DNA from: Amphimedon queenslandica
Lineage: Eukaryota; Porifera; Demospongiae; Haplosclerida; Niphatidae
Assembly: GCF_000090795.2 (NCBI RefSeq)
Contig: NW_003546262.1
Location: 518,670 to 582,669 of the forward strand
Direction of reading: 5' to 3'
DNA length: 64,000 nt
In this document: in pieces, positions 12,026 through 23,300 of the stretch
Numbering within the stretch: the stretch's first letter is position 1
Layout of the letters: each line of letters starts with the position of its first letter
The notes under the pieces: generated by a model
What the model saw: the letters and a program-made list of their open reading frames with translations, nothing else
Database searches by the model: none
What the model was told of the DNA's origin: nothing
Translations under genes and position numbers: made by a program

Positions 12026-12568
12026 TTGCTGACTGATTTTTTTAGTCAACAACAAAGAGTGTTACATTCTACTGTTCCAGATGGAAACTGCCTTGTCCGT
12101 GCTTTCTCTCAATGTTTATTTAAAACTGAAGAGCACCATTATGAAGTTCGAAGTCTTCTAGTAAGATTTGAAAATCTTAATCAGGATGTCTTTGCTAAAC
12201 ACCTTTCATTGGGAAAATCAATGAAAGATCATATCACAAAATTATGCTTTCCAGGTTCATGGAGCACTGATTTTGAGATTTTACCTGCCACATCATATTT
12301 TTAAAAAATACCTGCTTACTTCTGCAGTGTAGACAACGCAACAAAAAAATGGATCTGAGGTCGCATGAAGCCCCTTGTTGCTCAGTTTAGCAAACCAATA
12401 GTTATGGAAAGCAAGTTACCCATTGATCCACTACTAAGTCATTTTGAACTTGTACATTGGAGCAACACTCATTGTGATTCTATAATTATTAAAGATGGTG
12501 ATACGGTTAGTATGATTCCACCCTTAGTAGAAGAGAAAGATGATATTTTTTTTAATAAGATATTGTAA
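12026..12568 (+). pseudogene. OTU-type cysteine protease domain of MULE copy A
   Basis: The frame 12,026-12,304 contains VPDGNCLVRAFSQCLF, the OTU active-site motif with catalytic Cys after DGN, followed by EEHHYEVR. After a stop at about 12,301 the same domain resumes with IPAYFCSVDN and ends at SHFELVHWSNTHCDSI (about 12,435-12,485), which supplies the catalytic His. OTU enzymes hydrolyse ubiquitin or related conjugates. The domain lies inside the element, immediately before the right end, and is also in copy B, so it belongs to the transposon. Whether it is fused to the transposase or separate cannot be decided. Confidence 0.8.
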
Positions 12569-12639
12569 AAAGATTGAAACTTATTCTTTAAATGGGCGAG
12601 GCCTTGGTGAGGATTGCAAGAGAGGAGGGGCATGACCTT

Positions 12640-12675
12640 GCCTCTTAATTAGTATCTCTGCGCATAACGAGAATC
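12640..12675 (-). repeat. MULE copy A, right terminal inverted repeat
   Basis: The inverse of the left end: CTCTTAATTAGTATCTCTGC followed by GCATAACGAGAATC. Confidence 0.85.
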
Positions 12676-12723
12676 GAGTTGAGTTGCTGTCGCATGACAG
12701 CCCATCAGTAGGGTAAACATAAT

Positions 12724-12945
12724 GAATCTCGTTATGCACGGAGATACTTATTAAGGGGCATGGTCATGCCCCTCCTCTCTCAATATTCTCACCAAGGCCT
12801 CGCCCCTTTAAAGAATAAGTTTCAATCTCTTCAAAATATCTTATCAAAAACAATATCTTTCTCTTCTACTAAGGGTGAAATGATACTAACAGTATCACCA
12901 TCATTATTAATTATAGAATCATAATGAGTGTTGCTCCAATACACG
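12724..12945 (-). mobile_element. MULE copy B, 3' end segment
   Basis: The reverse complement matches copy A 12,450-12,675 closely, including GAGCAACACTCAT, the end of the OTU reading frame, the GGCGAGGCCTTGGTGAG stretch and the terminal repeat. It forms one arm of a large palindrome with copy A. Confidence 0.85.
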
Positions 12946-13646
12946 CAAGTAAATTAAAAAAATTTTATTAAATAAGAAAAAGTAGGGTTGTCAAAAAATA
13001 AAAGAAACAAGGGGGTTGAGTTCAACCTTAATAATAATTATTTGTTCAATTAATTATAATAAAATTTAATTAATAAAAAAAATTTATTCATGAAAGTAAT
13101 ACAAAAATTTCAAACCCTACTTTAAGAAAATGATAACAGGCTGACTACAAAATAAATAGAACTTTAATAATTACTATGATGTAAATTAATTATCGTGGTA
13201 AACATAAATAAAAATTTTCAGCTAGTATTGATTGAATAAATTACTGTCATCGCAATAAAAAAATCTAAATTATGGATAATAATTTTGCTATTGCATTCTT
13301 TGAATTTTCTGATTCAGAACAATATCAAAAATTCAAAATATTAATGTATATATACTTGTTAGGAATTGTAATTGGACTTGCTACGCTTGTGTAGGCTGTA
13401 ACTAAGCAGTTTGGTTATCATTCTTTCATTAAAATTTGTCATTTTAAGGAAACAATACTCCTTTATAAATTTCTGCAAAGTAGGGTTTGAAATTTTTTAT
13501 AAATATATTATTCTTTTATTAATTAAAGTTTATTATTATTAATTGAACAATTAATTATTATTATGGTTGAACTCAACCCCCTTGTTTCTGTTATTTTTTG
13601 ACAACTCTACTTTTTCTTATTTCATAGAAATTTTTTTATTTACTTG
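12946..13646. mobile_element. Inverted-repeat element X, copy 1 (701 bp)
   Basis: The left end CAAGTAAATT...AAGTAGGGTTGTCAAAAAA is mirrored at the right by ...TTTTTTGACAACTCTACTTT...ATTTACTTG. The arms are about 170 bp long (12,946-13,125 and 13,475-13,646). The interior has no coding capacity, so this is a non-autonomous (MITE-like) element. A second copy lies at 40,827-42,424, also upstream of a proline-rich gene. The target duplication is not clear. Confidence 0.75.
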
Positions 13647-13753
13647 TTTCCATACTTTTTATTAAGTTTTAATTATAATCATAATTTTTGACTAAGGTAT
13701 CAGTTTATTACTGGAAGAAAAGAATTTTGAAATGAGAACCACAAGAAGATCTA

Positions 13754-13772
13754 CCACATTATAAAAACAGTT
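13754..13772 (+). promoter_or_regulatory. TATA-box region of proline-rich gene 1
   Basis: CCACATTATAAAAACAGTT lies about 276 bases before the ATG of the proline-rich gene. The same block occurs on - at 40,682-40,700, about 280 bases before the second gene. Conservation of sequence and spacing suggests a real core promoter; the TATA assignment is by consensus. Confidence 0.5.
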
Positions 13773-14045
13773 TTCATTCATTCTTTTTTTTTTGAATTTT
13801 TGAATCATTAATTATATTCTTAGCCTAGCTCATAATGATTAATCATTATTGTCATTACTAATATGTATTTCCTGTTCTGAAACTATTTAAGTTCACATTT
13901 AGCTTCAGTTCAGTTGCCACTTTTCATTTAGTTTCTACTCACAGCTCTTAAACTAAATTCCGCTGTTTTGCTTTGCAACTTTTTTAAAAAAGCAAGTCAG
14001 TTCAGTTACAAACTTACATTTGCTATCACTGTTGTCTTATAGTTT

Positions 14046-14492
14046 ATGGATTATGATGAGCATCATGGAGTTCCTCCTCCACCACCGCCAGTAGTTGGAG
14101 GGCCACCACCACCACCAGATGCTCGACCACCACTACCAGGTGCTCCACCACCACCAGATGTTCCACCACCACCAGATGCTCCACCACCACCACCTATTCC
14201 TCGGCCACTTCCAGTAGCTGGAGGTCCTCCAACAGTGGATGGAGGTCATCCACCACTGGCTGGAGGTCCGCCACCAGTGGCTGGTGCACCAGTTGCTGGT
14301 GGTCCTCCACCAGTTGATGGAGGTCCTCCACCGCAGGCTGGAGGTCCGCCACCAGTGGCTGGAGGTCCTTCACTGCTAGGTGGAGGTCCTCCGCCACATC
14401 CTTCTGCTGCTCCAGTACTCCATACAGCTGGAGCTCCTCCTGATGTTGCAAAGGCAGAGGCAGCTCATATGGCAGCTATGCCAAGTCAATAG
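14046..14492 (+). CDS. Proline-rich low-complexity protein 1
   Basis: A 148-residue frame. It begins MDYDEHHGVPPPPPPVVGG and continues with PPPPD(A/V) repeats, then GGPPPVAGGPPP-type units of about 9-11 residues, ending in a proline-poor tail (AHMAAMPSQ). There is no signal peptide, membrane segment or recognised domain. Poly-proline runs could bind SH3, WW or profilin partners, but that is generic. An acceptor-like TTTACTTTAG at about 14,573 and AATAAA at about 14,627 suggest a 3' UTR intron and polyadenylation. A paralogue lies at 39,977-40,408 on -. It could be noncoding repeat DNA; the clean frame and shared promoter argue for a gene. Confidence 0.5.
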   Translation: MDYDEHHGVPPPPPPVVGGPPPPPDARPPLPGAPPPPDVPPPPDAPPPPPIPRPLPVAGGPPTVDGGHPPLAGGPPPVAGAPVAGGPPPVDGGPPPQAGGPPPVAGGPSLLGGGPPPHPSAAPVLHTAGAPPDVAKAEAAHMAAMPSQ

Positions 14493-14639
14493 AGAAATTG
14501 TAAGATTATTTTAGTTATTATCTGCAGTTTATATAGACACCAATTTATCACCTTTCTATTCCATTTTACTTTAGTACAACAATCTTCTGAGAGGCAGGGG
14601 CAGGGGCAGGAGGAACAGCAACTCAATAAAGAACTATAA

Positions 14640-14864
14640 CTTTTATTAAAATATTATTTACATGTAGATTTATAAATGTTAACTTTTCTTAAATTAAAAA
14701 CTTATAATAAAAGTCAAATATTTTTAAGCGTAAGCCAAAACAGAAATATAAAAGCAATGCTTAAAATTAGTGTGTTTGTTCAACAACGCCAAACAATTCA
14801 ATACTTGAGTTTCAATCTTCCTACAATACAAATACATGTGATATACATTACTTAATTATATTAA
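14640..14864. other. No gene seen
   Basis: AT-rich spacer between the proline-rich gene and the tandem duplication. Confidence 0.3.
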
Positions 14865-16660
14865 CGAGTAAAGAAAATACATACCGTGGCCATAGTTAAT
14901 CAGATAATCAATATTAATCATCAAAAAGAATTATAGCCTTGGATCATATCCTATAACACAATAATAAGAAACTATAGAATCTCAAAATTCTATCTTACTA
15001 TGTATTCAATTACTAAGACTATGACAATATGAAACCTGTGCAGCTGGAAATTGGCTCCTCCTCCAGTGTGAAAGCACCACTGATCAAAGAGCTACAACAA
15101 AACATAATGTTACAATGATTATTTATTAGAAATTAATTTAGTTACCACAAATGAAACCAGACAATAGCCTTAGACATTCACCATGCTATGAAAGTATTAT
15201 TACACCATATTGCTGAATCATTAAATCATTTCAGCTGTAAATACCTTAAAGCAAAGTAAGAAAGAAACATTAACAGCAAGCAATTTAAACACACAGGCTA
15301 TATATGCTCTACAAAATATGTACATGTATAAGCATGATATTACTTATGTTTGTCACAAAGATACATTACAAACCACTAATAAGATACATCTGCTCACAAA
15401 GAGGAATAACCCTTAACCTTTTAAATCGCATTCCAAGTCTGACCTTATTCTTTAACACCACATTGCAGTCCTTGTGTAAAATAAGCACCTGTGTAAATTA
15501 TGAATGTGAAATTATTCAGTACTAACAAATTAACAGTAGCATACATGCATTTATCAACAATTAATATACATATATGACATGTATAGCTCCACAATGCATA
15601 TTAAGCTATGATTGAATCATACAAGTATATGTACATACACTGTACATGTAATTTAGGCATACAATGTTCAATTTGCTGACTCATGCCATCCTGATTTAAG
15701 TTCCTTTTACGAGACCAGCATTGTGCAAATTCACATTAATAGACCACATGAATACATTCCAATGTGCAAACAATTATTATTGTAGTGTTAATAAGAACAT
15801 CCATGCACACAAAAAAAGACGCATTGGCAAGCATTCATTTATATTGAGTAAAGAAAGTGCTTACTGTGGCCATAATTAATGATACAATCATCAAACGAAT
15901 ATACAGTATGTCACCTAGATTCATAACCTACATGTATAACAAAATACATAAGACATCTCACAATACTCTTCATCTTACTACATATTCCATTGCTAAGACT
16001 ACAGTAATATGAAACATATACAGATGTAAACTGGCACCTCCTACAGCCTGATACAACTACTAATCAAGGAGCTGCAACAAAAAATTAAATGACGCTTAAT
16101 AAATAAATTAATTTAGTTACAACAATCTAAATACAGAATTGCCTTTCATTATATTGCACATTCCAATATCAAACAAAAGTATTGCTGAATCAGCAAATCA
16201 TTTCCAGCTGTAATTACCTGTAAAGCATGGTAATAGAAACATATCAAAGGTAAGCAATGTAAACTCACTGGCTAATAATAACAATGGCACAAACAGTAAT
16301 GGTGAACAAACTTTATTATTAATCACATCAACCTCACTCTTTAACACCACATTGTAGTCTTTGTGCCTGTACAAAGAATGAATGTTACATAATAACTAAT
16401 AATGATAATGGCAGCATCTACAATATTTCTGATTGGATTATACATGTATGTGCATGCATGTACTTTAGATATAATATTGCTTACTAATGCTATCCTCAGT
16501 TAAGATACTTTCATTTCCTGCTTAATATATAAAATAACATTGTGTACATGAAGAATTTCCAATGTGCAACAATATTGTTTAGTTAACGAGAACATACACA
16601 TGTTACAACAATCATCAATAAAAGATGCGCAACATTAGCTGGCAAGCATTTAATATGCGT
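14865..16660. repeat. Diverged tandem duplication, about 0.8-1 kb units
   Basis: Unit 1 (about 14,865-15,840) and unit 2 (about 15,845-16,660) share an ordered series of blocks: GAGTAAAGAAA...CTGTGGCCATA (14,868 and 15,846), a block with ATTGCTAAGACTA-like text (15,010 and 15,990), CATTTCAGCTGTAA / CATTTCCAGCTGTAA (15,227 and 16,199), CTTTAACACCACATTG (about 15,450 and 16,340) and TTCCAATGTGCAA (about 15,758 and 16,558). No coding sequence was seen. Confidence 0.75.
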
Positions 16661-17289
16661 ACAGGATTGATGGCAGCATCATTCAAATCCGCAACATCAG
16701 CCGGCAAGAATTAACTTAATAATGCGCACAGCATTGATGGCAGCATTAACATGCATGATGATAATTATTATATGTACAGAATCACTACTTGAATAATACT
16801 ACATGTATAATAACAAATTTTAATGTTATTCAAAAAATTTTCTTGTCAGGACTTCAAAATTTTTCAGCAGAGTCCAGATCCATTTATTTGTAGTAAACAT
16901 GTAGTACAAGCCACAAACAAGATCCAGATTTGATAATGACAGCTTCGTCCCTTCCTAACACTCTGTCCTACATAAATGATAGTCACGCAAATTTGAATCA
17001 AGGCAAAACTCTAATGAACACCAAACCTTTATCACGCCCTCTCCCTGTCCATTATAGCAACAAGTAATCAATATTCACTATTATACATTGATTAATCCCA
17101 CATCCTGAATGCAGTTTGATCCCTTGATACTGAGCAATACTGGGTGGTTATGCACCAATGGTTTTCACACTCACACATCATTCACATGGCACATGCAGTG
17201 AAATATCAGTCATGTTAAACAACCAATGTTTTTAAGATAATGGAACTTCCATACACCATACCCACTTTTAATCAACAATCAATGCTTAA
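16661..17289. other. 3' flank of Helitron H1; no gene
   Basis: Lies downstream (on -) of the OTU segment of H1. I looked for the Helitron 3' hairpin followed by CTRR and could not fix it, so the true 3' end of H1 is unknown. Confidence 0.35.
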
Positions 17290-18154
17290 GAAATATTAAT
17301 AGACTTAACTGCTTGGAAATGATTAGTACCAACATACTTCAAATACAAAGCAGGTGTATTAGTATCACAAGGAATGCCATATAAATTTTGGGTTCCATAT
17401 CTAACCCAGCCAACAAAAGTAGGAGTTAGTGAATATGAATATATAGTTATACCTAATATTGCAGTTAGTGTAATAATCTATGTCAGTGACCAGCACAATT
17501 TCTATACATTTTGGACTTATTTATATAATCATATACGCTTGAATATCTGGTTGCACTTAATGTACTATTTAACAATTCTTCTTCAAAGTTTGGCATATTA
17601 CTAACAATTGCTTTACGTAATTCGTAATGCTGAGAAATTGACTCAGTAATGAGATATGAAAGGGCATAAAATAAACGGTTCCCATCACCAGGGACATCAA
17701 GAGTACTATTAGGAACACTTTCATCTGACAATGGTGTTGTTGGACTACCAGGTAAAATTCTAGCAGCTGTGACAAATTTGAGATTTAAAATCTGACACCA
17801 CCTTTTTTGAAATTCTTCATTACCAGGGTAATAAACATAATCCCATTGTCTCCTCACAATATCTGGGTTGGGAGGCTCTTCATAAGTAAAGATGACATCA
17901 TCATCTTTTTTGGGATTACTTGTCTTTATTTTAATGCTTGTGAGTTTTATAGATACAAACAGACTACTACTACAATGGTCATTTTTTACAAAACACTTGG
18001 TTTCATCATCTTTCGGTTTACATTTAATGTTTGAGAGTTTTATAGATAAAATGAGACTACTACAACTATCATCATCTTGGACATTAAATTTGGTTATTAG
18101 GTCTTTCAAATTAATTAAAACAATTAATATATCATGTTTTTTTGAGCAAGGCAC
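17290..18154 (-). pseudogene. Helitron H1 OTU-like protease domain, active Cys lost
   Basis: On - the frame 18,154-17,483 starts with a Ser/Lys-rich linker, then YEEPPNPDIVRRQWDYVYYP and RWCQILNLKF, then DVPGDGNRLFYALSYLITES. The OTU motif is GDGNCLF; here the Cys codon is CGT (complement at 17,675-17,677), giving Arg. After a frameshift at about 17,483 the domain continues with GWVRYGTQNLYGIPCDTNTP and ALYLKYVGTNHFQAV (about 17,430-17,310), which holds the catalytic His. OTU domains at Helitron C-termini are known from animals; this copy cannot be an active thiol protease. Confidence 0.82.
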
Positions 18155-18374
18155 TACGAAAGCAGTATTGTCAGTACTACTGTCTACATCAACTTTTCTT
18201 ATTTGGGGGCAAGGCTTATTTAATGCATTATTGTCACAAATTTTACTCTTACTGGGGTGATTACACTTTTGTAAATACGTTTATTGCTACTAACGGTACT
18301 GTTACTAGTACTTTGTACATGACTTACAGACACCTTGGCATTCTTACTACAAGGTTCACCATCATCAATTATAC

Positions 18375-19900
18375 CGGTCACTTAAATCTTTCTCTTCTTT
18401 CCTTTACTTTTCTTGAATTGAGGTAAGTCATTCCAAAATTTACTTCTAAGGCGGTTAATTTTGTTAATGCACGGACTACTAACTTTATCAGAGAGAGGAT
18501 CAAATGATAATAAATGTAATCCATTTGATGTACATACACGAGACAATGCAACATGTGCCATACCATCCCCAAAAACACCAGTCGATAAATCAATAACGGC
18601 TGTGTCTAGTGAGAGGCCCTAACATTTATGTAAAGTAATAGCATAAGAAAGTATAAGGGGAAACTGTTTCCTATGTAGATACAAATTCTTAGATAGCAAA
18701 AATCTAGATGCAACCCTTTCTATGTCACAAGGTACAACAATATGATCAAATTTGATTGATATACCTTTAGCATAAATACCCATTACTGTACCAATGGCAC
18801 CATTAACTAATCCTACAGTCACATCAATATTACGTCTTAGCATTACTCTACAGCCTACTGCTAAAGACAATACAGTTTCTAAACCAGCTGTTTTGCTGAA
18901 TTGATCTTTCAGTTTCTCTAATTTTTTTCTTGTTTTTTTTCAAATTATGCTGTACTGCCACTTTTATCAACAACATTAACACATACTAATTCTATTTTCT
19001 TAGTTTCTAGACTCTCTAACATTAATTCATTGATTTATTGGCAGGCGTCTACCATAAAAAATAGGCAAATTGGAGGATTTAATCCTTCACTTTCCATTTC
19101 TTTATATTTTTCTTGCATTGAAACCTTAAATACGCGACTCTTAAGCGTATCAATAGTTTTATCAGTCAGACAGCCTTGATTAACAGAATCAAGAATTTTA
19201 AAGAAAGTTTTGTTTCCTTTTTGTCGCTCATTGATTGTTAGGTCATCATATTCAACTGTTTCTTTCCATATGTTAACTGCATTTGCTGCTCCAAGTCTAG
19301 TTTTTACTAATTTGTTGATAATTTTTTTAAATACTGGTCTACCATTAACTGGCGGCAACTGTAAGAGGTCACCTACAAATAAAATATTTTTAGATCCAAA
19401 CCATTCATCAGTTACAAATATACTAAGCTCATGTGTAAGTATGTTAGATTTAGATTGGATACCATAGATACTTCATCTACTATTATAAATTTTAAATTTA
19501 TAAGTGTCAATTTTATCCTTTTCTGAGCTTCTTTATTCAAAGCTCAATATCCAGCTGTCTTTCCCTCATGCTGTATTGTTAGCTGAAATAATCTATGTAT
19601 TGTTAGTCTACCTACACACATAATTTCACCACTTTTTGGATGCCATATGTCATCCACTAGGCATTTTATTGCCTCTATTAAAAATGATTCACCAGTACCA
19701 CCTACACCACTTATAAACATTCTTAGCGGTTTGATATTTTCTAATCTAAGTAGTCTTGAAGACTCATTCTCTAATAAGTCTTCACGTTCTTATTGACTTA
19801 TAAGATGACTCTTAATTTTATCAAAAATTATTTCTTGATCTACATTAAGCATTGCTTTTTATTGCTCTAATGTTAAATTAGGTACATTTATGTGCACGTC
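18375..19900 (-). pseudogene. Helitron H1 PIF1-type helicase
   Basis: On -, near 19,740-19,680: PLRMFISGVGGTGESFLIEA. This is Walker A (GxxGTGKS), but Lys is replaced by Glu (codon at 19,688-19,690). Walker B, FIIVDEVSMV, is intact at about 19,490-19,455. A block at 19,358-19,035 (MPPVNGRPVFKK, then TINERQKGNK) and the C-terminal block at 18,870-18,380 (LAVGCRVMLRRNIDVTVGLV, LILSYAITLHKC, DGMAHVALSRV) match the PIF1-like helicase of Helitrons, which unwinds DNA 5' to 3' during rolling-circle transfer. Stops and frameshifts separate the blocks. Confidence 0.92.
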
Positions 19901-20099
19901 AGCAATATCAGCTACTGCTTTCATTATTTCACCCAGTAATTGAGGCTCATCATCTTCCTTGTTATCAGGAAGTTCTTCAGTAAAACCGGCTTTATTTCTT
20001 GCTTTGACTATTTTCTTCCAATTACGTTCAGCTTTAATAATTTCTGTCGTTTGTTGAAATGATTTTCAATGCCAGGTATAGATGCTTCTCTGTGACGCC

Positions 20100-20400
20100 A
20101 AAAGCTTCTTCCATTACGAGTGTGCTCTCGTTTCTAGAAGGCACAAATAAAAATATTAGCGAGTAATAAAATTGTCTCTTTCTGCTTCTTGCATACGATT
20201 AAATTTCCTATGGCTTGGAAGGACTGGCTTTGATCGAAGTTTGTATTCTCTTTCTCCATTTTCTCCTATTTTATCAAAGTTGTAATTAGCAACAAATTCG
20301 TAAAGAGAGACATCTTCCATGTTATTTGGTCTTGTTGGATAAAAGTCTTCAATTATGCTACGATTAATAATGTCTTTAGAAGATAGATCCATTTTAGTTA
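20100..20400 (-). pseudogene. Helitron H1 conserved linker between Rep and helicase
   Basis: The frame 20,392-20,156 gives DLSSKDIINRSIIEDFYPTR, then [20 protein letters not shown]. The matching region in H2b (63,054-63,270) is nearly identical (IFNPSVIEDFYPTRPNKMED). It has no known catalytic role but is a reliable Helitron landmark. Confidence 0.85.
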
Positions 20401-20579
20401 ACTATGAATAGTTTTTGATTTTTCTGCTCCTTTTATGAGGCAAGTACACATTAACGTACTGTACGGTTACTAATTTCTTGTATGAACTTTCACCGAGAAG
20501 ATCGCTAGCTTCATATATATAGTCCTACTTCTTTAGCTCAAAGTTAATTTTTGTCCAATTTTCCAAAGCATGCTGTATA

Positions 20580-20784
20580 CCGTATACTGGGAAATTTTCG
20601 AGTAGCCAAATTTTCGCGAAATTCGCGTTTTTTGCTCCGTCGCGAAAATAAAAATCGCGAAATTCTAAATTTCCATTGCCACGTGGTGGAGTTTACAGGC
20701 TATTCGCGAAAATATTATTTCGTGAAATCTTACAAATGCAAAATTCGTGAAAATTTAGCTACGCGAAAATATCCCAGTATACGG
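20580..20784. mobile_element. TA-target MITE, TCGCGAAA-rich, inside H1
   Basis: 205 bp with inverted ends CCGTATACTGGGAAATTTTC... and ...AAAATATCCCAGTATACGG (arms about 40 bp), flanked by TA (20,578-20,579 and 20,785-20,786). Helitron sequence continues on both sides (GACAACA | CAGCATGC on -), and H2b at about 62,868-62,890 shows the uninterrupted form. The interior is full of TTCGCGAA-like motifs. No coding capacity. Confidence 0.88.
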
Positions 20785-20799
20785 TATGTTGTCACAGCT

Positions 20800-21950
20800 G
20801 CTGACTTCATCTCGTAAGTTCTGTGCATGACTCTTTTCTGCTTCAGTGACATAACCAGTTACATAAGGAAAGACTCCACTCTGCTATGTATTGCAAGTCC
20901 ATATTTGCACCCCACAATTTCAATAGTAAAGGATTGCAGTCGTTGACTCAAACTTCTTTTTCATTTTGTTTGAGATAATATATTTTATTGCATGATTCCA
21001 AGCTATTTTCAACATCATTGATGCAAATACTATCTCTTACTGGTCTAGGAAAATCAAGTTGGCATCTAGAAACATAGGTCTTGCCGACTTTAATATTTCG
21101 CTTGCAGTATTTGCTGCACTTGTCCATTTGGTATTTTGTTACAAAAAAATTTAAATCAGGCAACATATTACTATCTGGTATAAGACAGGTAATCCTATCT
21201 TGTGTGAAAGGTCTGGACGATCGATACCAACAACCGGAGCATTTGCAATCCATAGGAGGATGTGATAATGAGGCGCTCCATGCATTTGATATTCTTTTTT
21301 AACATAATATTGGTCTTCTTTGCCTAGAACACCTCTCTGGAGAATGACAGTGTTAAAGAAATCCTTAAATTAATATGAAAATTGTAGCGATACTAAAACA
21401 GAGTCATCAGTACATAATCTAGAAATACTGTATGATTGTCGTGCATTATTCACTTTTCTTAAATATGGTGCTATGTCAGCTAAATCATATTCAGCAAAAC
21501 TTAATGTTAGGAAAATTGTTGGTGAGCCATACTTTGCAATCATTGCTTTGACTTCACCTTTCACACGGAACCAATATTGATTTGTGCCCCGTGTTGGAGC
21601 CAACATGGTACTTTATTTTGGCAACAGTTAGACCAACGTTGCCCCTTGATGTTTTTAATAAATTATATATGCCAGTTTTTAAGGCCTTGTTAATTTTTAA
21701 TCCATAATAGTGCAAAGAATATGAATGATTTCTTCAAAATCAGCAATTTTTTGTTTAAAAGTCTAGATTTTACGTATTCACTAAATGATAAAGTCTGTGC
21801 TGGATAGCTTTGTCTGGGATGATGCTCTCCATATTGTCCAGTAGGAAATATAGTAGGAAAGCATAACAAATCAAGATGCTCTTGCCTATTGTCAATAGGC
21901 GCTTCTTTTAAATTCATTAATTTATATTCACTGATATAAGAACCCAAGGC
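20800..21950 (-). pseudogene. Helitron H1 Rep (HUH endonuclease), catalytic motifs intact
   Basis: On -: LDLLCFPTIFPTGQYGEHHP (about 21,880) opens the Helitron-like N domain. Then come MLAPTRGTNQYWFRVKGEVK and FLTLSFAEYDLADI (21,606-21,480), then GAPHYHILLWIANAPVVGID (about 21,275-21,220) with the metal-binding HUH motif H-Y-H intact (21,262-21,270). A frameshift leads to FTQDRITCLIPDSN and KCSKYCKRNIKVGKT, and finally PYVTGYVTEAEKS, where both candidate catalytic tyrosines remain (codons at 20,863-20,865 and 20,851-20,853). This nuclease nicks and rejoins the strand during rolling-circle transposition. Confidence 0.92.
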
Positions 21951-22059
21951 CTTCTAAATCTTGATCATTTGCTTTTTCAAGTGTTTTACAAGTAGTATTG
22001 CTAACTACTTGTTTAACATTTTTAGACGATTCGTCAATTGAATCATCGTTTACACTTCT

Positions 22060-23300
22060 ATAAAGCCAATTTATTTCTTTTAATTTCTTAATGCTGCTTT
22101 TATTTTATTCACATCAACTAGGCTACTCCAGACATTATTTGATTTAGCAGGCTGTCCATTAATAATGATATAAAGTTCTGGATTAGGCAAGTGATTAGAA
22201 TCTATATCAACCTCATTTAAAGTTTCCATGGTTTTTTCTACCAAATTTTCCAATTCTTCGGGTAGTTGCTCACACTTTAACCCATCAAGTACATAGCGTG
22301 CTGGAACTTTGTTTTTCCTAATAGTAGGTTTACAATGATTACAAATATACATAACTTTATTCAATGCTGTAGGATCATTCTCTCTAATGTAATCTAATAG
22401 GATATTCCAAACTTCACTATCTAAATATTTAGCTTCAGTGACAGACTTTTTTCTTAAAAGCCTCTCACAGCTGCAACAAGCATTGACAGCCTGATCAGAC
22501 AAAGCTTTCTTAAACTCGTCAATAGCATTTGAATACTGAAAATAAAGTACAGTATCTATGTTTGGTATTCTAAATGGGTCTTCTTCATTATCATTAATAG
22601 CGTAATAGACATCAAATTCAGTCTCATTGGCTTCACTGATTGTTAAATTTGTCAATTGAGCTATATCGCCTTCAGCAAGGGAAGAGTCAATAATGTCTAT
22701 TGTTAAAATTTAATGGGCATTTCTAGCAACATAAAATTGTTTCAAAAAGCATCTCAATGAAGGATAATGAACAGATGCAATACGCAGCATACTCTTACAT
22801 TCAGTATCATTACTACCACACACAATAGGATGGCCTATTCTTTCACAAACAATTTCAGAATATTTAAAATATTTTTCATCATTATTTTCATCTTTTTTAA
22901 CATTACCGTTACATTAGGATTATCACAGAAATTATGTTCATGCACTTGAACTTTTTTTTCAACATGCAGGGATCTAGTCATATAATGATTATTAGGACAA
23001 TTGTCACATGCGTCTAAATGCTTCCTCAATTCTTTAATGGGTTCATCAAAATAACGTCTAACTTCGATAATAGAACTAATGTCACTTTCTAATAATGGCT
23101 TGCACCTGTCTGTACAGTGCCATTTGAGGGCAGGCTTTTTTATTAGTATGCATTCTATTATTATCAAAATTGTCATCTTCAGAGTCACTATCATCATAAA
23201 ATTCTTCTACTCTATCAATACATGATACATCAACAATCCCTGCTACATAACAGACCTTTCGCATCAACATGGATTGCGATAGGGCTGTCTAATTGGGTAT
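22060..23300 (-). pseudogene. Helitron H1 DUF6570-like region
   Basis: On -: WHCTDRCKPLLESDISSIIE, ELRKHLDACDNCPNNHYMTR (23,110-22,980), then a long clean frame 22,655-22,080 with NACCSCERLLRKKSV, YICNHCKPTIRKNKVPARYV and LPNPELYIIINGQPAKSNNV. Paired CxxC motifs suggest zinc binding. This block precedes the Rep domain in many animal Helitrons; its role is unknown. Compared with H2b, the segment between ELENL and the ETLNEVD-type motif is missing here. Confidence 0.82.

Larger units (their letters stand above)
8344..12675 (+). mobile_element. Mutator-like (MULE) DNA transposon, copy A
   Basis: The ends are inverted copies of about 35 bp: the left end begins GAGTCTTGTTATGTGCAGAG (8,344) and the reverse of the right end begins GATTCTCGTTATGCGCAGAG (12,675). 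Both continue ATACTAATTAAGAGG. Inside, in order, are two C2H2 zinc fingers, an animal-type basic Cys-rich region, a MULE DDE core, a SWIM finger and an OTU protease. I found no matching 8-9 bp target duplication. Stops and frameshifts show it is inactive, but with copy B it defines the family. Confidence 0.85.

Noticed and set aside
8335-12690. Target duplication for MULE copy A
   Set aside because: Compared 8-10 bases outside both ends; no match. It may be lost through the tail-to-tail rearrangement.
14194-14451. Minus-strand Leu/Gln/Asp-rich frame
   Set aside because: Shadow of the proline-rich repeat on +.
16661-17289. Helitron 3' end (hairpin plus CTRR)
   Set aside because: Several weak hairpins and CTAG/CTAA words exist, but none can be preferred without an empty site.
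22767-22949. Hydrophobic Phe/Ile-rich plus-strand frame resembling membrane segments
   Set aside because: It is antisense to the Helitron H1 DUF6570-like region and reflects its Lys/Asn-rich codons.
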